DNA of 33,960 nucleotides, taken from NCBI GenBank assembly GCA_017398545.1, contig JAFQFT010000021.1:159261-193220 (forward strand). Direction: 5' to 3'. Position 1 is the stretch's first letter. Every line of letters begins with the position of its first letter. The position numbers were made by a program, and so were the translations under genes. The DNA comes from Bacilli bacterium (GTDB taxonomy: Bacteria; Bacillota_I; Bacilli_A; ML615J-28; CAG-313). Shown piece by piece: positions 7,909-16,235 of this stretch. Below the pieces are notes generated by a model. That model was not told the DNA's origin. It made no database searches and worked only from the letters and a program-made list of their open reading frames with translations.

Positions 7909-8427
7909 ATGCAAATATCTTATTTAATGTATTTTAATGATTTTTTTACAAAGCAAGTTCCATTTACTGAATTTCAAAATAGAATAGATGAATATATAAA
8001 AACAGTTAACCCTGGAGAGCTAACTCTATTTTGTAATCATATAATAGATGATAGTTTTGTAGAATATGATCCTGATATGGTAATGCTAACATATCTATAC
8101 CTTTGGTTATTCCCAAATAGACTTACTCAACAAAGTCAATTAACAGGTGCAGATAATATGTATTTATCTTTTATTAAAAGTGTCATTGATTCATATCCTG
8201 AAGACTTTAAAGCACCACTTAATACTTTAAAGAAAACATTCAATTATCAAATTTATGAACGTGGAAATATCGTTATTATTTTTAATACAACTGAAGTAGA
8301 TATTAATATTCCCCTACCTGATTCTATTAAAGGTGGTGTACATTATTGTATTAATTGTGGTGATGAAGTTGAATTTGCAGATACAGTAGAACTTTATCCA
8401 TATGGATTTTATATTATAGAAAAATAA
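7909..8427 (+). CDS. Unknown protein with amylase-like C-terminal beta domain
   Basis: 172 residues; the ATG at 7909 follows AAAGGAG (7897..7903) and begins MQISYLMYFND. The N-terminal about 105 residues look helical and match nothing I recognise. The last 60 residues (YERGNIVIIFNTTEVDINIPLP to LYPYGFYIIEK) read like the C-terminal all-beta domain after the barrel in GH13 alpha-amylases and alpha-glucosidases, with the typical closing pattern of hydrophobic-Pro-Tyr-Gly-hydrophobic. No catalytic barrel is present, so an enzyme activity cannot be assigned. No signal peptide. Monocistronic, with its own promoter and terminator. The domain suggestion is inference. Confidence 0.6.
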   Translation: MQISYLMYFNDFFTKQVPFTEFQNRIDEYIKTVNPGELTLFCNHIIDDSFVEYDPDMVMLTYLYLWLFPNRLTQQSQLTGADNMYLSFIKSVIDSYPEDFKAPLNTLKKTFNYQIYERGNIVIIFNTTEVDINIPLPDSIKGGVHYCINCGDEVEFADTVELYPYGFYIIEK

Positions 8428-8450
8428 CAGAGAAAGAATTTTTCTCTGTT
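8426..8450. terminator. Terminator between convergent genes
   Basis: AACAGAGAAA pairs with TTTCTCTGTT around 5 nt, followed by T6 on the plus strand. It overlaps the stop of the plus-strand gene and lies 4 bp from the stop of the opposing chromate-transporter gene, so it can serve both. Confidence 0.82.
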
Positions 8451-8454
8451 TTTT

Positions 8455-9030
8455 CTATTCCAATATGTATGATAATATAATACCAAGTACTCCTGATATT
8501 AAAATTATTTGAATTGAAGAAAGCTTTTTTTTGAATACTTTTAATAATACAAAATAAAGTACTGTAATAATAACTAATATAACTATTGATATATAATTTA
8601 TATTAACATCAAATGCATCAATATCAATACCTATACATTTAATTAATAAAGTAATTCCCGCAAATAATATTAAAGATACAATTACTGGTTTTACACCTTT
8701 AATAAAGTGTTTAAAGTGTTTATTTTTAGTAAATCTTTTAAGACATATTGCAATTAATAAAATAATTATAAAAGAAGGAAGTACCACACCTAGTGTTGCA
8801 GAAATACTACCTAATATTCCACCTTGTGTTGAACCAATATATGTAGCCATATTAACCGCAATAGGACCTGGAGTGGATTCACAAATACCTATAAAACTAT
8901 AAAATTCATCTAGTGTTAACCAACCATTATTAACAACAGTTTCTTTAATTAATGGAATCATTGCATATCCACCACCAAATGTGAATAAACCAATCAAAAA
9001 GAACTCATAAAATAACTTTAGATATATCAT
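8455..9030 (-). CDS. Chromate transporter family protein (CHR domain), second half-size subunit
   Basis: 191-residue membrane protein with one CHR domain. Visible signatures are GLFTFGGGYAMIPLI at the N-terminus and ESTPGPIAVNMATYIGS near residue 52, followed by four to five hydrophobic segments. Short CHR proteins act as pairs, so this and its upstream neighbour probably form a heterodimer. Members export chromate, but in organisms without chromate exposure the natural substrate may be another oxyanion. The ATG at 9030 overlaps the upstream stop (TAATG); a GAGGTG Shine-Dalgarno lies in the last codons of that gene. Confidence 0.9.
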   Translation of the reverse strand: MIYLKLFYEFFLIGLFTFGGGYAMIPLIKETVVNNGWLTLDEFYSFIGICESTPGPIAVNMATYIGSTQGGILGSISATLGVVLPSFIIILLIAICLKRFTKNKHFKHFIKGVKPVIVSLILFAGITLLIKCIGIDIDAFDVNINYISIVILVIITVLYFVLLKVFKKKLSSIQIILISGVLGIILSYILE

Positions 9031-9593
9031 TAGTTATTCACCTCTTTTTGAGTAATAGAATAATATATTATTCCAATTATTCCACCAAATAATATAAAGA
9101 ATATTGAAGAAAATTTAATTGATAAAATTTCAAATAAAATAAGTAAACTTAATACTAAACTAAATATTAAAATAGGTAATAGTTTCTTTTCTATATTTTT
9201 AAGCATATTAATTGCAGTTTTTAAAATTAAAAAACATACTCCAACATTAATTCCTATAAAAGCATATTTTACTACTTTTAAACTCATAAACTGTTCTATA
9301 AATAACGATATAAAAAATATAATAATAAATGAAGGAAGTATTACACCAAGCGTTGCTGCTATACTACCAAGTATTTTTTCTCTTTTATACCCTATATATG
9401 TTGCCATGTTAATTGCTATAGGACCTGGAGTTGATTCTGCTATTGTAATTATTTCTAATAGTTCTTCTTCTGTTATCCATTTTTTCTTTTCAACTATTAT
9501 TTCTTTTATTTGAGCAATCATAGCATACCCACCACCAAAAGTAAATAATCCTATTTTAAAGAAAATATAGAATAAATTAAAAAATTTCTTCAC
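9030..9593 (-). CDS. Chromate transporter family protein (CHR domain), first half-size subunit
   Basis: 187-residue membrane protein parallel to its downstream neighbour: GLFTFGGGYAMIAQI near the start and ESTPGPIAINMATYIGY near residue 53, then hydrophobic segments. The start codon is GTG at 9593 (no upstream ATG), with a clear AAAGAGGTGA Shine-Dalgarno. The product is inferred to pair with the 8455..9030 protein as an anion transporter. A TGG-TATAAT extended -10 lies upstream. Confidence 0.9.
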   Translation of the reverse strand: MKKFFNLFYIFFKIGLFTFGGGYAMIAQIKEIIVEKKKWITEEELLEIITIAESTPGPIAINMATYIGYKREKILGSIAATLGVILPSFIIIFFISLFIEQFMSLKVVKYAFIGINVGVCFLILKTAINMLKNIEKKLLPILIFSLVLSLLILFEILSIKFSSIFFILFGGIIGIIYYSITQKEVNN

Positions 9594-9613
9594 TTATCTC
9601 ACCTCTTTAAATA

Positions 9614-9619
9614 TTATAC
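9614..9619 (-). promoter_or_regulatory. Extended -10 of the chromate-transporter pair
   Basis: Minus strand ATGGTATAAT just before the first subunit; only a weak -35 is seen (TTGTTT at 15-nt spacing), so recognition may rest on the TG extension. Confidence 0.5.
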
Positions 9620-9634
9620 CATAAGAAAGATAAA

Positions 9635-9661
9635 AACAATCTCTAAATGATAGAGATTGTT
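9635..9661 (-). terminator. Terminator of the large GHL10 gene
   Basis: AACAATCTCTA pairs with TAGAGATTGTT around 5 nt; on the minus strand TTTTTATC follows. It lies between the stop of the large gene (9670) and the chromate-transporter promoter. Confidence 0.85.
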
Positions 9662-9669
9662 TTAATTTA

Positions 9670-12600
9670 TTATTTCTTTCTGAAAATAATTATTGCAAGT
9701 GATAATACTGCAAATAAATTCATAAAACTAATTACACCAAATGAACACTTAGATTTATTTGATAATTCTTCATATTTAGTTTTAAATTCATTTTCTAATG
9801 TAACAACCATGTCTTTATTTTCAGCAAGTTCAATTTTTTCAATATATTCAGAAATTAATTCATCTGCACCTTTTTTAGTTTTATCATAACCATTTATTGT
9901 TAAAACAACATTTTTAATCTTTATATATAATACTCTTAATTCTTGGATATATTTATTAAATTCTGTTTTAGCATTATTTAAATAAGTTTTTGTATCTTTA
10001 TAAACATTAATTTTAGTTTCTTGTTTAATAGCATTAATGATTTCATCTTTTTTAGCAGATAAATTACGTTTTGCAAACCATTCATTATCAGCAATATTTT
10101 CATCAATTAAAACTTGAATAGCATCGTCAATTTCCTTGATTTTTTCATTATATTCTGCTTTAAAGCTAGGTACTTCATTCATAGCAGATTTTGCATTAGT
10201 AATAATTTCAGTAATTTCTGATTTTGCATCAATTTGATTTAATTCAGCTATTGCATTTTCTAAAATTGTATTTAGAGTTTGTTGATTAACATCTTCATAA
10301 TAATCTAAACCTAAATTAGTACAATAATCTTTTAATGTTTGAATAGGTTCTTGAATAGATTTATAAAGTTCTTTTAATTCATTAATATAATCATTACAAG
10401 CATTTTTTGCATTGTTAATATATGTAGTGCTATTTTGATATACTAAAACTTTATTTTCATTTTTAATATTATTAATAATATTTTCTTTTGCTACTTCATA
10501 ATTACGATTTGCTAACCATTCATTGTTTGAAGTAAGTTCATTAATAGCAACATCTATTGCATCACTTATTTGATTAATAATTTCATCATATTCTGCTTTA
10601 AATGTTGGTACTTCATTCATTGCTAGTTTTGCATTATTAACGATTGATTCAATTTCATCTTGTGAATTAATTTTATTTAAAGCATCAATTGCATTAGCTA
10701 AAATGCTATCTAAATTTACTTTTTCACTTTCAACATAATAATCTAATTCTAAATTATTATAATAATCATTTAGTGTTTGAATCGGTTCTTGAACTAAAGA
10801 GTATAATTCATTTAATAATGTAATATATTCATTAAAATCACTTTTAGCTTGATTTAAATACTTAGTAGGATTTTTAAATATTGAATATTTAGTTATAGCT
10901 TTAATGTTATTAATAATTTCTTCTTCTTTAGCGCTTAAATCATGATTTTTATACCATTCATTAGAGGCACTAGTTTCAACAACTAAAAGATGTAGTGCAT
11001 CAGTTATTTCTTTAATAGCTTCATCATACTCTTCTTTAAAGTGTGGTGTTGAATTCATATTTTCAATTGTAGTTGTTACAATATCATCGATTTCACTAGC
11101 TGATTTCGCATTATCAATACCATCAAGAGCATCTTCTAAATAACCTTGCATATCTTTTTGATCTTGACTTGCATAATAAGATAAATCAAATGTTGCAAAA
11201 TGATTATTAATCGTTTCTTTGGCAGTAACAATTATTTCTGCAAGTTCCTCACTTAATAGTTTAAATTTATCCATTTCATTTTTAAAATTAGTCATTAAAG
11301 TATTAAGATCTGTTAGATTTGGTTGAATATCTATTTCATCTTGTGTTTTATCAATTAAGGCTTGCATCAAGACTTGTGTATCTGTAGTATAATTATCTAA
11401 ATCTTTATATTTAATAGTTAATTCAACAGAATTATGTTTTTCTTCTAATAAATCAAGTGCATCATTTAAAACTTTAATATTAGTTACTTTTTCACGTTCA
11501 TTTTGAGGTAAAACATTATATACAGCTTCGATTTCTTTAACTTGAGTTTCATGTTCAAATTTAATAACTTCTGGTAGATTATTGATTCTTTCAATTACAT
11601 CTTCAGCTTTTAAATCAATATTTTCTGTACACACAGGAGTAGAAATTTCATTAGCAAGGTTAACTGATGCAACATAATATACATAGTTAATTGTATCATC
11701 TAATTTAATATTTGTATCAGTTCCATAATAATACATATGATTAATATTTCCTTGATCTAATACATTACCGCGTTTTACTTTATAAACAACATAACCACGA
11801 ACATTTTCACATTCATCAAACATTAACACGCCATCTTTTACTTGAACATTTTTAACATCAACAGTATCATAAATATTTGCGTAATATTTCTTAACATCAC
11901 CAGGAATTTTAACACTAAAATAATCATCTTTTACAATGTCCATACCTGTTTTTGTATAAACGTTAGATGAATCTAAGTAATTATAACTATAGAAGGAGAA
12001 ACCACCAACTTCATCATACATTTCAGCATTTAAGATTTGGTCTCTAACTTCATATTTGTTTTTACACCAGTTACTATTAGATGCAGGCATATAAATCCCC
12101 ATTCCTAAATATAAGTTAACGTCTTTTTTTGCAACAGCCCAACTCCACCATCTAGATAAAGAACCAAATTGTGCAACTGTTTGTTCTAATGACCAATATG
12201 TTTGAGGCATAATATAGTCAATCCATTCTTCATTAATCCATTTTAATGTATCAGAATATAAGTAATTACCATAGTGTGCAAAACCACTTGTATTAGAATA
12301 AAGTGGAGATGTTAAATTACCATTTGAATCATATGTAGGAGTTGTTGAATAGCCACCATTTCTATAAATACCACTAGGTGAAATACCAAGTTGAACAGCC
12401 TTATTATGTTCTTCATTATACGCTCTTAATTCGTTAGATAATTGTTCAATAAATAAATCAACTTGTTGTCTTTTCCAATCATCTGATTTATCAGTTTCTA
12501 CACCAGAGATATAGAAATAGTCATCAAAGTGAATTGCATCTACATCATAGTTTTCTACAACTTCCATGCAAGAATCAACAATGAAATCACGATTAGACTG

Positions 12601-13221
12601 AATACCAGGATTTAAAATAATTGAATTACCAGATTGAAGTAATTTACTTGAATCATTAACAGGATTGTTTGCTGGAATTGATCCAGAAACATATTGAGTT
12701 TTACCACCATTTGTTGAAATACGATAAGGATTTAACCATGCATGAAATTCAATTCCTCTTTTATGTGTTTCTTCAATTGCCCATGCAAGTGGATCAAATT
12801 CATCAAAGTTTACATTAGCAAACCAGCTTGCAACTGGATTTAATTCTGATTTATATAATGCGTTATTATGAGTTCTTACATGAAAAATAATACAGTTTAA
12901 ACCATAAGTTTCCATTTTATCTAAAACATATGTATAATCAGCTTTCCATTTATCTTCAGTTGAATAAGATGGTAAACTCGAAATGAAATTAGATACCCAA
13001 CATGCTCTTAAGTTTTGTGTTGGATAATTATATTCTTTTAATCTCATAACAGGTTCACTACTATTACGATGATAAACAACATTACCATTATCATCAGTAA
13101 CTTCTACTAAATTACTAGCAGCGTCAACCGATACATTTTTATTTACTTTAGAATTTGCAACTGCAAGACTAGCACAAATTGCTAAAGTTAAACAAACAAA
13201 TAACTTAATTACTTTTTTCAT
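9670..13221 (-). CDS. Secreted GHL10/DUF187-type glycoside hydrolase with helical repeats and membrane tail
   Basis: 1183 residues. Signal peptide 1-24 (KK, hydrophobic core, ending near AVANS). Residues about 69-430 form a GHL10 (DUF187) barrel: LRACWVSNF, IIFHVRTHNNALY, FHAWLNPYRIS, LNPG, and DAIHFDDYFY with paired Asp 233/234. Residues 445-530 look like a fibronectin III-type domain. A helical region follows with three repeats of about 145 residues (roughly 660-805, 806-950, 951-1098), each with an NEW signature (754, 900, 1046) and EPIQTLNDY-like linkers. The C-terminus has Cys1159, a hydrophobic stretch and RKK, so the protein is probably surface-anchored. Related barrels act on wall or other polysaccharides; the substrate is unknown. 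ATG follows GGAGGT. Confidence 0.85.
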   Translation of the reverse strand: MKKVIKLFVCLTLAICASLAVANSKVNKNVSVDAASNLVEVTDDNGNVVYHRNSSEPVMRLKEYNYPTQNLRACWVSNFISSLPSYSTEDKWKADYTYVLDKMETYGLNCIIFHVRTHNNALYKSELNPVASWFANVNFDEFDPLAWAIEETHKRGIEFHAWLNPYRISTNGGKTQYVSGSIPANNPVNDSSKLLQSGNSIILNPGIQSNRDFIVDSCMEVVENYDVDAIHFDDYFYISGVETDKSDDWKRQQVDLFIEQLSNELRAYNEEHNKAVQLGISPSGIYRNGGYSTTPTYDSNGNLTSPLYSNTSGFAHYGNYLYSDTLKWINEEWIDYIMPQTYWSLEQTVAQFGSLSRWWSWAVAKKDVNLYLGMGIYMPASNSNWCKNKYEVRDQILNAEMYDEVGGFSFYSYNYLDSSNVYTKTGMDIVKDDYFSVKIPGDVKKYYANIYDTVDVKNVQVKDGVLMFDECENVRGYVVYKVKRGNVLDQGNINHMYYYGTDTNIKLDDTINYVYYVASVNLANEISTPVCTENIDLKAEDVIERINNLPEVIKFEHETQVKEIEAVYNVLPQNEREKVTNIKVLNDALDLLEEKHNSVELTIKYKDLDNYTTDTQVLMQALIDKTQDEIDIQPNLTDLNTLMTNFKNEMDKFKLLSEELAEIIVTAKETINNHFATFDLSYYASQDQKDMQGYLEDALDGIDNAKSASEIDDIVTTTIENMNSTPHFKEEYDEAIKEITDALHLLVVETSASNEWYKNHDLSAKEEEIINNIKAITKYSIFKNPTKYLNQAKSDFNEYITLLNELYSLVQEPIQTLNDYYNNLELDYYVESEKVNLDSILANAIDALNKINSQDEIESIVNNAKLAMNEVPTFKAEYDEIINQISDAIDVAINELTSNNEWLANRNYEVAKENIINNIKNENKVLVYQNSTTYINNAKNACNDYINELKELYKSIQEPIQTLKDYCTNLGLDYYEDVNQQTLNTILENAIAELNQIDAKSEITEIITNAKSAMNEVPSFKAEYNEKIKEIDDAIQVLIDENIADNEWFAKRNLSAKKDEIINAIKQETKINVYKDTKTYLNNAKTEFNKYIQELRVLYIKIKNVVLTINGYDKTKKGADELISEYIEKIELAENKDMVVTLENEFKTKYEELSNKSKCSFGVISFMNLFAVLSLAIIIFRKK

Positions 13222-13262
13222 TTTACCTCCATTAATTTTTATATATATTTCTCTTTTAGGAT

Positions 13263-13268
13263 ATTATA
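13263..13268 (-). promoter_or_regulatory. Extended -10 of the GHL10 gene
   Basis: Minus strand TTGGTATAAT about 40 bp upstream of the ATG; no good -35 is visible. Confidence 0.5.
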
Positions 13269-13410
13269 CCAAAAAATATAAATAAACTCCACCTCTTTGC
13301 TACTCTTTACTAGCATTATATCATACACTAATTAATTTTTTATTAACATTTTTTGGTAATTATAAATAACTAATTATCGTTAATACTAATCTTGAAGGAG
13401 ATTTTAAATT

Positions 13411-13602
13411 ATGACTCAAAAAGAATTACTTTACATAATGGATACAGTAAACCATTTAAAACATTTTGCTGAATCATTAAATGAAGTTAAAGATGAACTT
13501 CAAAATGAATCATCTAAACAAGTTGTTTGCAGTGTATTATCAGATGCAATCTGTTCTTATAAAGAATACACTAGCTTAGTATGTACAGGAGGTTGTTGCT
13601 AA
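13411..13602 (+). CDS. Small CotF-like spore-coat-type protein (1)
   Basis: 63 residues, mostly helical. The opening MTQKELLYIMDTVNHLKHF resembles the N-terminus of short CotF-like coat proteins of clostridia, which begin MTxKELLYxxDA with H-x3-L. It ends CTGGCC, a Cys-rich tail. ATG at 13411 is preceded by GAAGGAG. The next gene starts in its stop codon (TAATG), so the two are made together and may pair. The CotF link is from pattern memory; a coat role is inference and depends on whether this organism sporulates. Confidence 0.6.
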   Translation: MTQKELLYIMDTVNHLKHFAESLNEVKDELQNESSKQVVCSVLSDAICSYKEYTSLVCTGGCC

Positions 13603-13874
13603 TGAATGATAAATTTTATTTAGAATCATTACTTACTGAATGTAAGGCACTATGCAACTTACTTTTTGCTGCAACTACAGAATCTTCTAACCCAGAAGTT
13701 CATCAAAAATTCCAAACAGGGTTAAATGTATGTTTAGAATGGCAAAATGCTATCTTTAAACATATGGAACAAATGGGATATTATCAACAACAAAATGTTG
13801 AACAACAAGTTATAAATGAGGAAAAAGCTAATGTAAAACCTTTAGAACTTGATTATTCTACTCCTTGTAGATAA
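13602..13874 (+). CDS. Small CotF-like spore-coat-type protein (2)
   Basis: 90 residues starting MNDKFYLESLLTECKAL, at the ATG overlapping the previous stop, with AGGAGG at 13587..13592. The central part, NLLFAATTESSNPEVHQKF and QNAIFKHMEQMGYYQQ, follows the two-helix CotF pattern (helix, TP/NPEV turn, helix, MxxxGYY). It ends with a polar Gln/Glu-rich stretch and STPCR. An ATG at 13581 in the same frame overlaps the upstream gene and the Shine-Dalgarno, and is rejected. Product function is inferred only from resemblance to coat F proteins. Confidence 0.65.
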   Translation: MNDKFYLESLLTECKALCNLLFAATTESSNPEVHQKFQTGLNVCLEWQNAIFKHMEQMGYYQQQNVEQQVINEEKANVKPLELDYSTPCR

Positions 13875-13876
13875 AA

Positions 13877-13906
13877 AAATATGGTAAGTTTATTCTTACC
13901 ATATTT
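13877..13906 (+). terminator. Terminator of the CotF-like pair
   Basis: AAATATGGTAAG pairs with CTTACCATATTT around 6 nt, followed by TT and A/T-rich sequence. Confidence 0.85.
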
Positions 13907-13959
13907 TTATCATAAAATAAACAATTAATTCATATATATTATTGAAAGGATTTTTTAGT

Positions 13960-14427
13960 ATGAACAAAACATTAAAAAACATTTTATTCTTTTTACTTGG
14001 ATTATTTGTATATTTCCTACCTTCAATTTTATTTAGAAGTGATACAAGTTTTTATAAATCTTTAGAAGGTACATTTATTCCTAATGTTGTATTTATAATC
14101 GTATGGGCAATTTTATTTGCTATATTATCATTTATTAACACTTATTTATTTAGCAATCGTAAAACATATAATAAAAAAGACTTTAGAAAATACTTTATTC
14201 TAATGTTTATAAATTATGTTTTTATCTTTTTATTTCCACTTGGATTCTTTGTTCTTGAAAACTTATTTTTAGGCTATTTATTTACATTATTTACTTGTGT
14301 TACAGCAATCTTATTATCTATGCAAGTACTTTTATTAAATAAACGTATAACTCTTTTATATATTCCATATATCTTATGGACTACTTTTGCAACAATATAT
14401 TCAATTATGTTATATCTTAAAAATTAA
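13960..14427 (+). CDS. TspO/MBR-like membrane protein
   Basis: 155 residues with five hydrophobic segments, the TspO count and length. Matching features are FIPNVVFIIVWAILFAIL (TspO has P..W.F..VWT.LY..) and the C-terminal LLYIPYILWTTFATIYSIMLYLKN (TspO: LxPYLLWxxFAxxLN). TspO proteins bind porphyrins and other ligands and act in stress responses. This copy is divergent. The ATG at 13960 follows AAAGGA; an upstream TTG at 13942 overlaps the Shine-Dalgarno and is rejected. Monocistronic between two terminators. Confidence 0.7.
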   Translation: MNKTLKNILFFLLGLFVYFLPSILFRSDTSFYKSLEGTFIPNVVFIIVWAILFAILSFINTYLFSNRKTYNKKDFRKYFILMFINYVFIFLFPLGFFVLENLFLGYLFTLFTCVTAILLSMQVLLLNKRITLLYIPYILWTTFATIYSIMLYLKN

Positions 14428-14455
14428 TACTCCACTCAATTATTAGTGGAGTATT
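14426..14455. terminator. Bidirectional terminator
   Basis: AATACTCCACT pairs with AGTGGAGTATT around 8 nt, followed by TTT on the plus strand and T-rich sequence on the minus strand. Lies between the convergent tspO-like and ABC genes and touches both stops. Confidence 0.85.
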
Positions 14456-14456
14456 T

Positions 14457-16235
14457 TTAATTATATTGTGAATTATGGAGTTCATAATAAAAACCATGCT
14501 TATCTATTAATTCTTGGTGTGTACCTTGTTCTACAATATTACCACCATTTACTACTAAGATTAAATCAGCATTTTTTATTGTTGATAGTCTATGTGCAAT
14601 AATAAATGATGTTTTATCTTTCATCAAGTTTTTCATAGCATCTCTAATCTTAAGTTCAGTAATGGTATCAACATTAGATGTAGCTTCATCAAGAATTAAC
14701 ATTTTCGCATCAAGTAGCATTGCACGAGCAATAGTTAATAATTGTTTTTGTCCTTTAGATATATTTGTTCCACCTTCTTTTAGTATTGTATCATAACCAT
14801 TAGGCAGGCTTTCTATAAATGTATCTATTCTTGCAGCTTTTGCTGCTTCTTTTACTTTCTCTAGAGTTACATCATTACTTCCATAACTTAAGTTTTCATA
14901 TATAGTTCCTTCAAATAGCCATGTATCTTGAAGAACCATTGCATATGATTTTCTTAAAGAAGTTCTTTTTATTAACTGAATGTTATTTTCATCTAAATAT
15001 ATAGAACCACTATTTATATCATAAAAACGCATAAGTAAATTTACGATTGTTGTTTTACCTGCACCAGTTGGACCAACGATTGCTATTTGTTTACCAGGTA
15101 ATGCATTAAATGATACATCTTTTAAGATTATTTTATTTTGTTCATAACCAAAGTATACATTTTTAAATTCAATATGACCACGTTCTACTTCTAAATCAAT
15201 TGCATCTATCATATCAAGAGTTTCTATTTCTTCATCAATAAGTTCAAATACTCTTTCAGCAGCAGCAAGTGCACTTTGTAAGTCTGTTAAAATGTTTGCT
15301 ATTTCATTAATTGGTCCAGAGAATTTCTTGGAATATAAAACAAATGAAGATATATCTCCAAGTGATAATAAACTATTTTTATATAAAATTGCACCAAATA
15401 AACAAATCAGTGATAAAGATAAGTTATTAACAAAATTAACTCCAGGTCCTGTATATGCACTATAATATTCCGCAAGATAAGAAGAATTAGCAGCTTCTTC
15501 GTTAACATTATTAAAGTTATCAATTATTTCTTGTTCTTTACCGTATGCTTTTATTGTTTTAATGCTTGTAATCATTTCTTCATTATATGCAGATAAAACT
15601 CCAAGATTATGTGATCTTGCTTTAAAGTGCTTACTAGTTTTCTTAATCATAATTCTTGTAAATAATAAGCTAATAGGAAGTGTTACTGCAAATACTAATA
15701 CTAGTAATGGTGATACAATTATCATCATCACCAAAGAACCTATAATTGTAATAATACTTGTTAATATTTGTACTAAATCAGTAGATAAAGAAGTATTAAC
15801 CGTATCAATGTCATAAGACATTCTACTAATAATATCACCTGTTTGATTTTTATCGAAATAAGATATTGGTAAACTAAGAAGTTTATTAAATGCATCACGT
15901 CTCATTGTATAAACACATCGTTTACTAATATTGGTCATAACTAGTGAAATAACAAATGTAAATATGCTTGAAGATAAATAGAATAATATCATTAACCCTG
16001 CATAATAATATATGTTACTAAAATTGATATTAGATTCTCCCATATCAATTTCATCCATTATAAGTCCTGTAAGTTTTGGACCAAAAAGAGCTATGATGTT
16101 TGATACAATTGTTAGTATTAACGCAAGAATAAGTAGAAATCTAAACTTGAATAAGTAATTCCAAAGTCTTTTAAATGTATATTTTTTATTTTTTGCTTTA
16201 CCTTTAGAGAACGATACTCCACGTCTTCTATTCAT
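14457..16235 (-). CDS. ABC exporter half-transporter, catalytic-site subunit
   Basis: About 592 residues: six hydrophobic segments in the first about 330 residues, then an ATPase domain with Walker A GPTGAGKTT, Walker B LILDEATS with the catalytic Glu, and a normal switch IAHRLST. Its signature reads ISKGQKQ instead of LSGGQ. With the partner it fits the asymmetric heterodimeric exporters (BmrCD, LmrCD, TM287/288 type): this subunit gives the consensus Walker/H-loop side. The ATG at 16235 is 8 nt after AGGAGG and overlaps the partner's TAG; ATG 16241 and GTG 16244 overlap the Shine-Dalgarno. Substrate unknown, possibly drugs or lipids. Confidence 0.93.
   Translation of the reverse strand: MNRRRGVSFSKGKAKNKKYTFKRLWNYLFKFRFLLILALILTIVSNIIALFGPKLTGLIMDEIDMGESNINFSNIYYYAGLMILFYLSSSIFTFVISLVMTNISKRCVYTMRRDAFNKLLSLPISYFDKNQTGDIISRMSYDIDTVNTSLSTDLVQILTSIITIIGSLVMMIIVSPLLVLVFAVTLPISLLFTRIMIKKTSKHFKARSHNLGVLSAYNEEMITSIKTIKAYGKEQEIIDNFNNVNEEAANSSYLAEYYSAYTGPGVNFVNNLSLSLICLFGAILYKNSLLSLGDISSFVLYSKKFSGPINEIANILTDLQSALAAAERVFELIDEEIETLDMIDAIDLEVERGHIEFKNVYFGYEQNKIILKDVSFNALPGKQIAIVGPTGAGKTTIVNLLMRFYDINSGSIYLDENNIQLIKRTSLRKSYAMVLQDTWLFEGTIYENLSYGSNDVTLEKVKEAAKAARIDTFIESLPNGYDTILKEGGTNISKGQKQLLTIARAMLLDAKMLILDEATSNVDTITELKIRDAMKNLMKDKTSFIIAHRLSTIKNADLILVVNGGNIVEQGTHQELIDKHGFYYELHNSQYN

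Noticed and set aside
9670-13221. LPXTG sortase anchor at the C-terminus of the large hydrolase
   Set aside because: No LPXTG-like motif before the hydrophobic segment; the tail begins with Cys instead.
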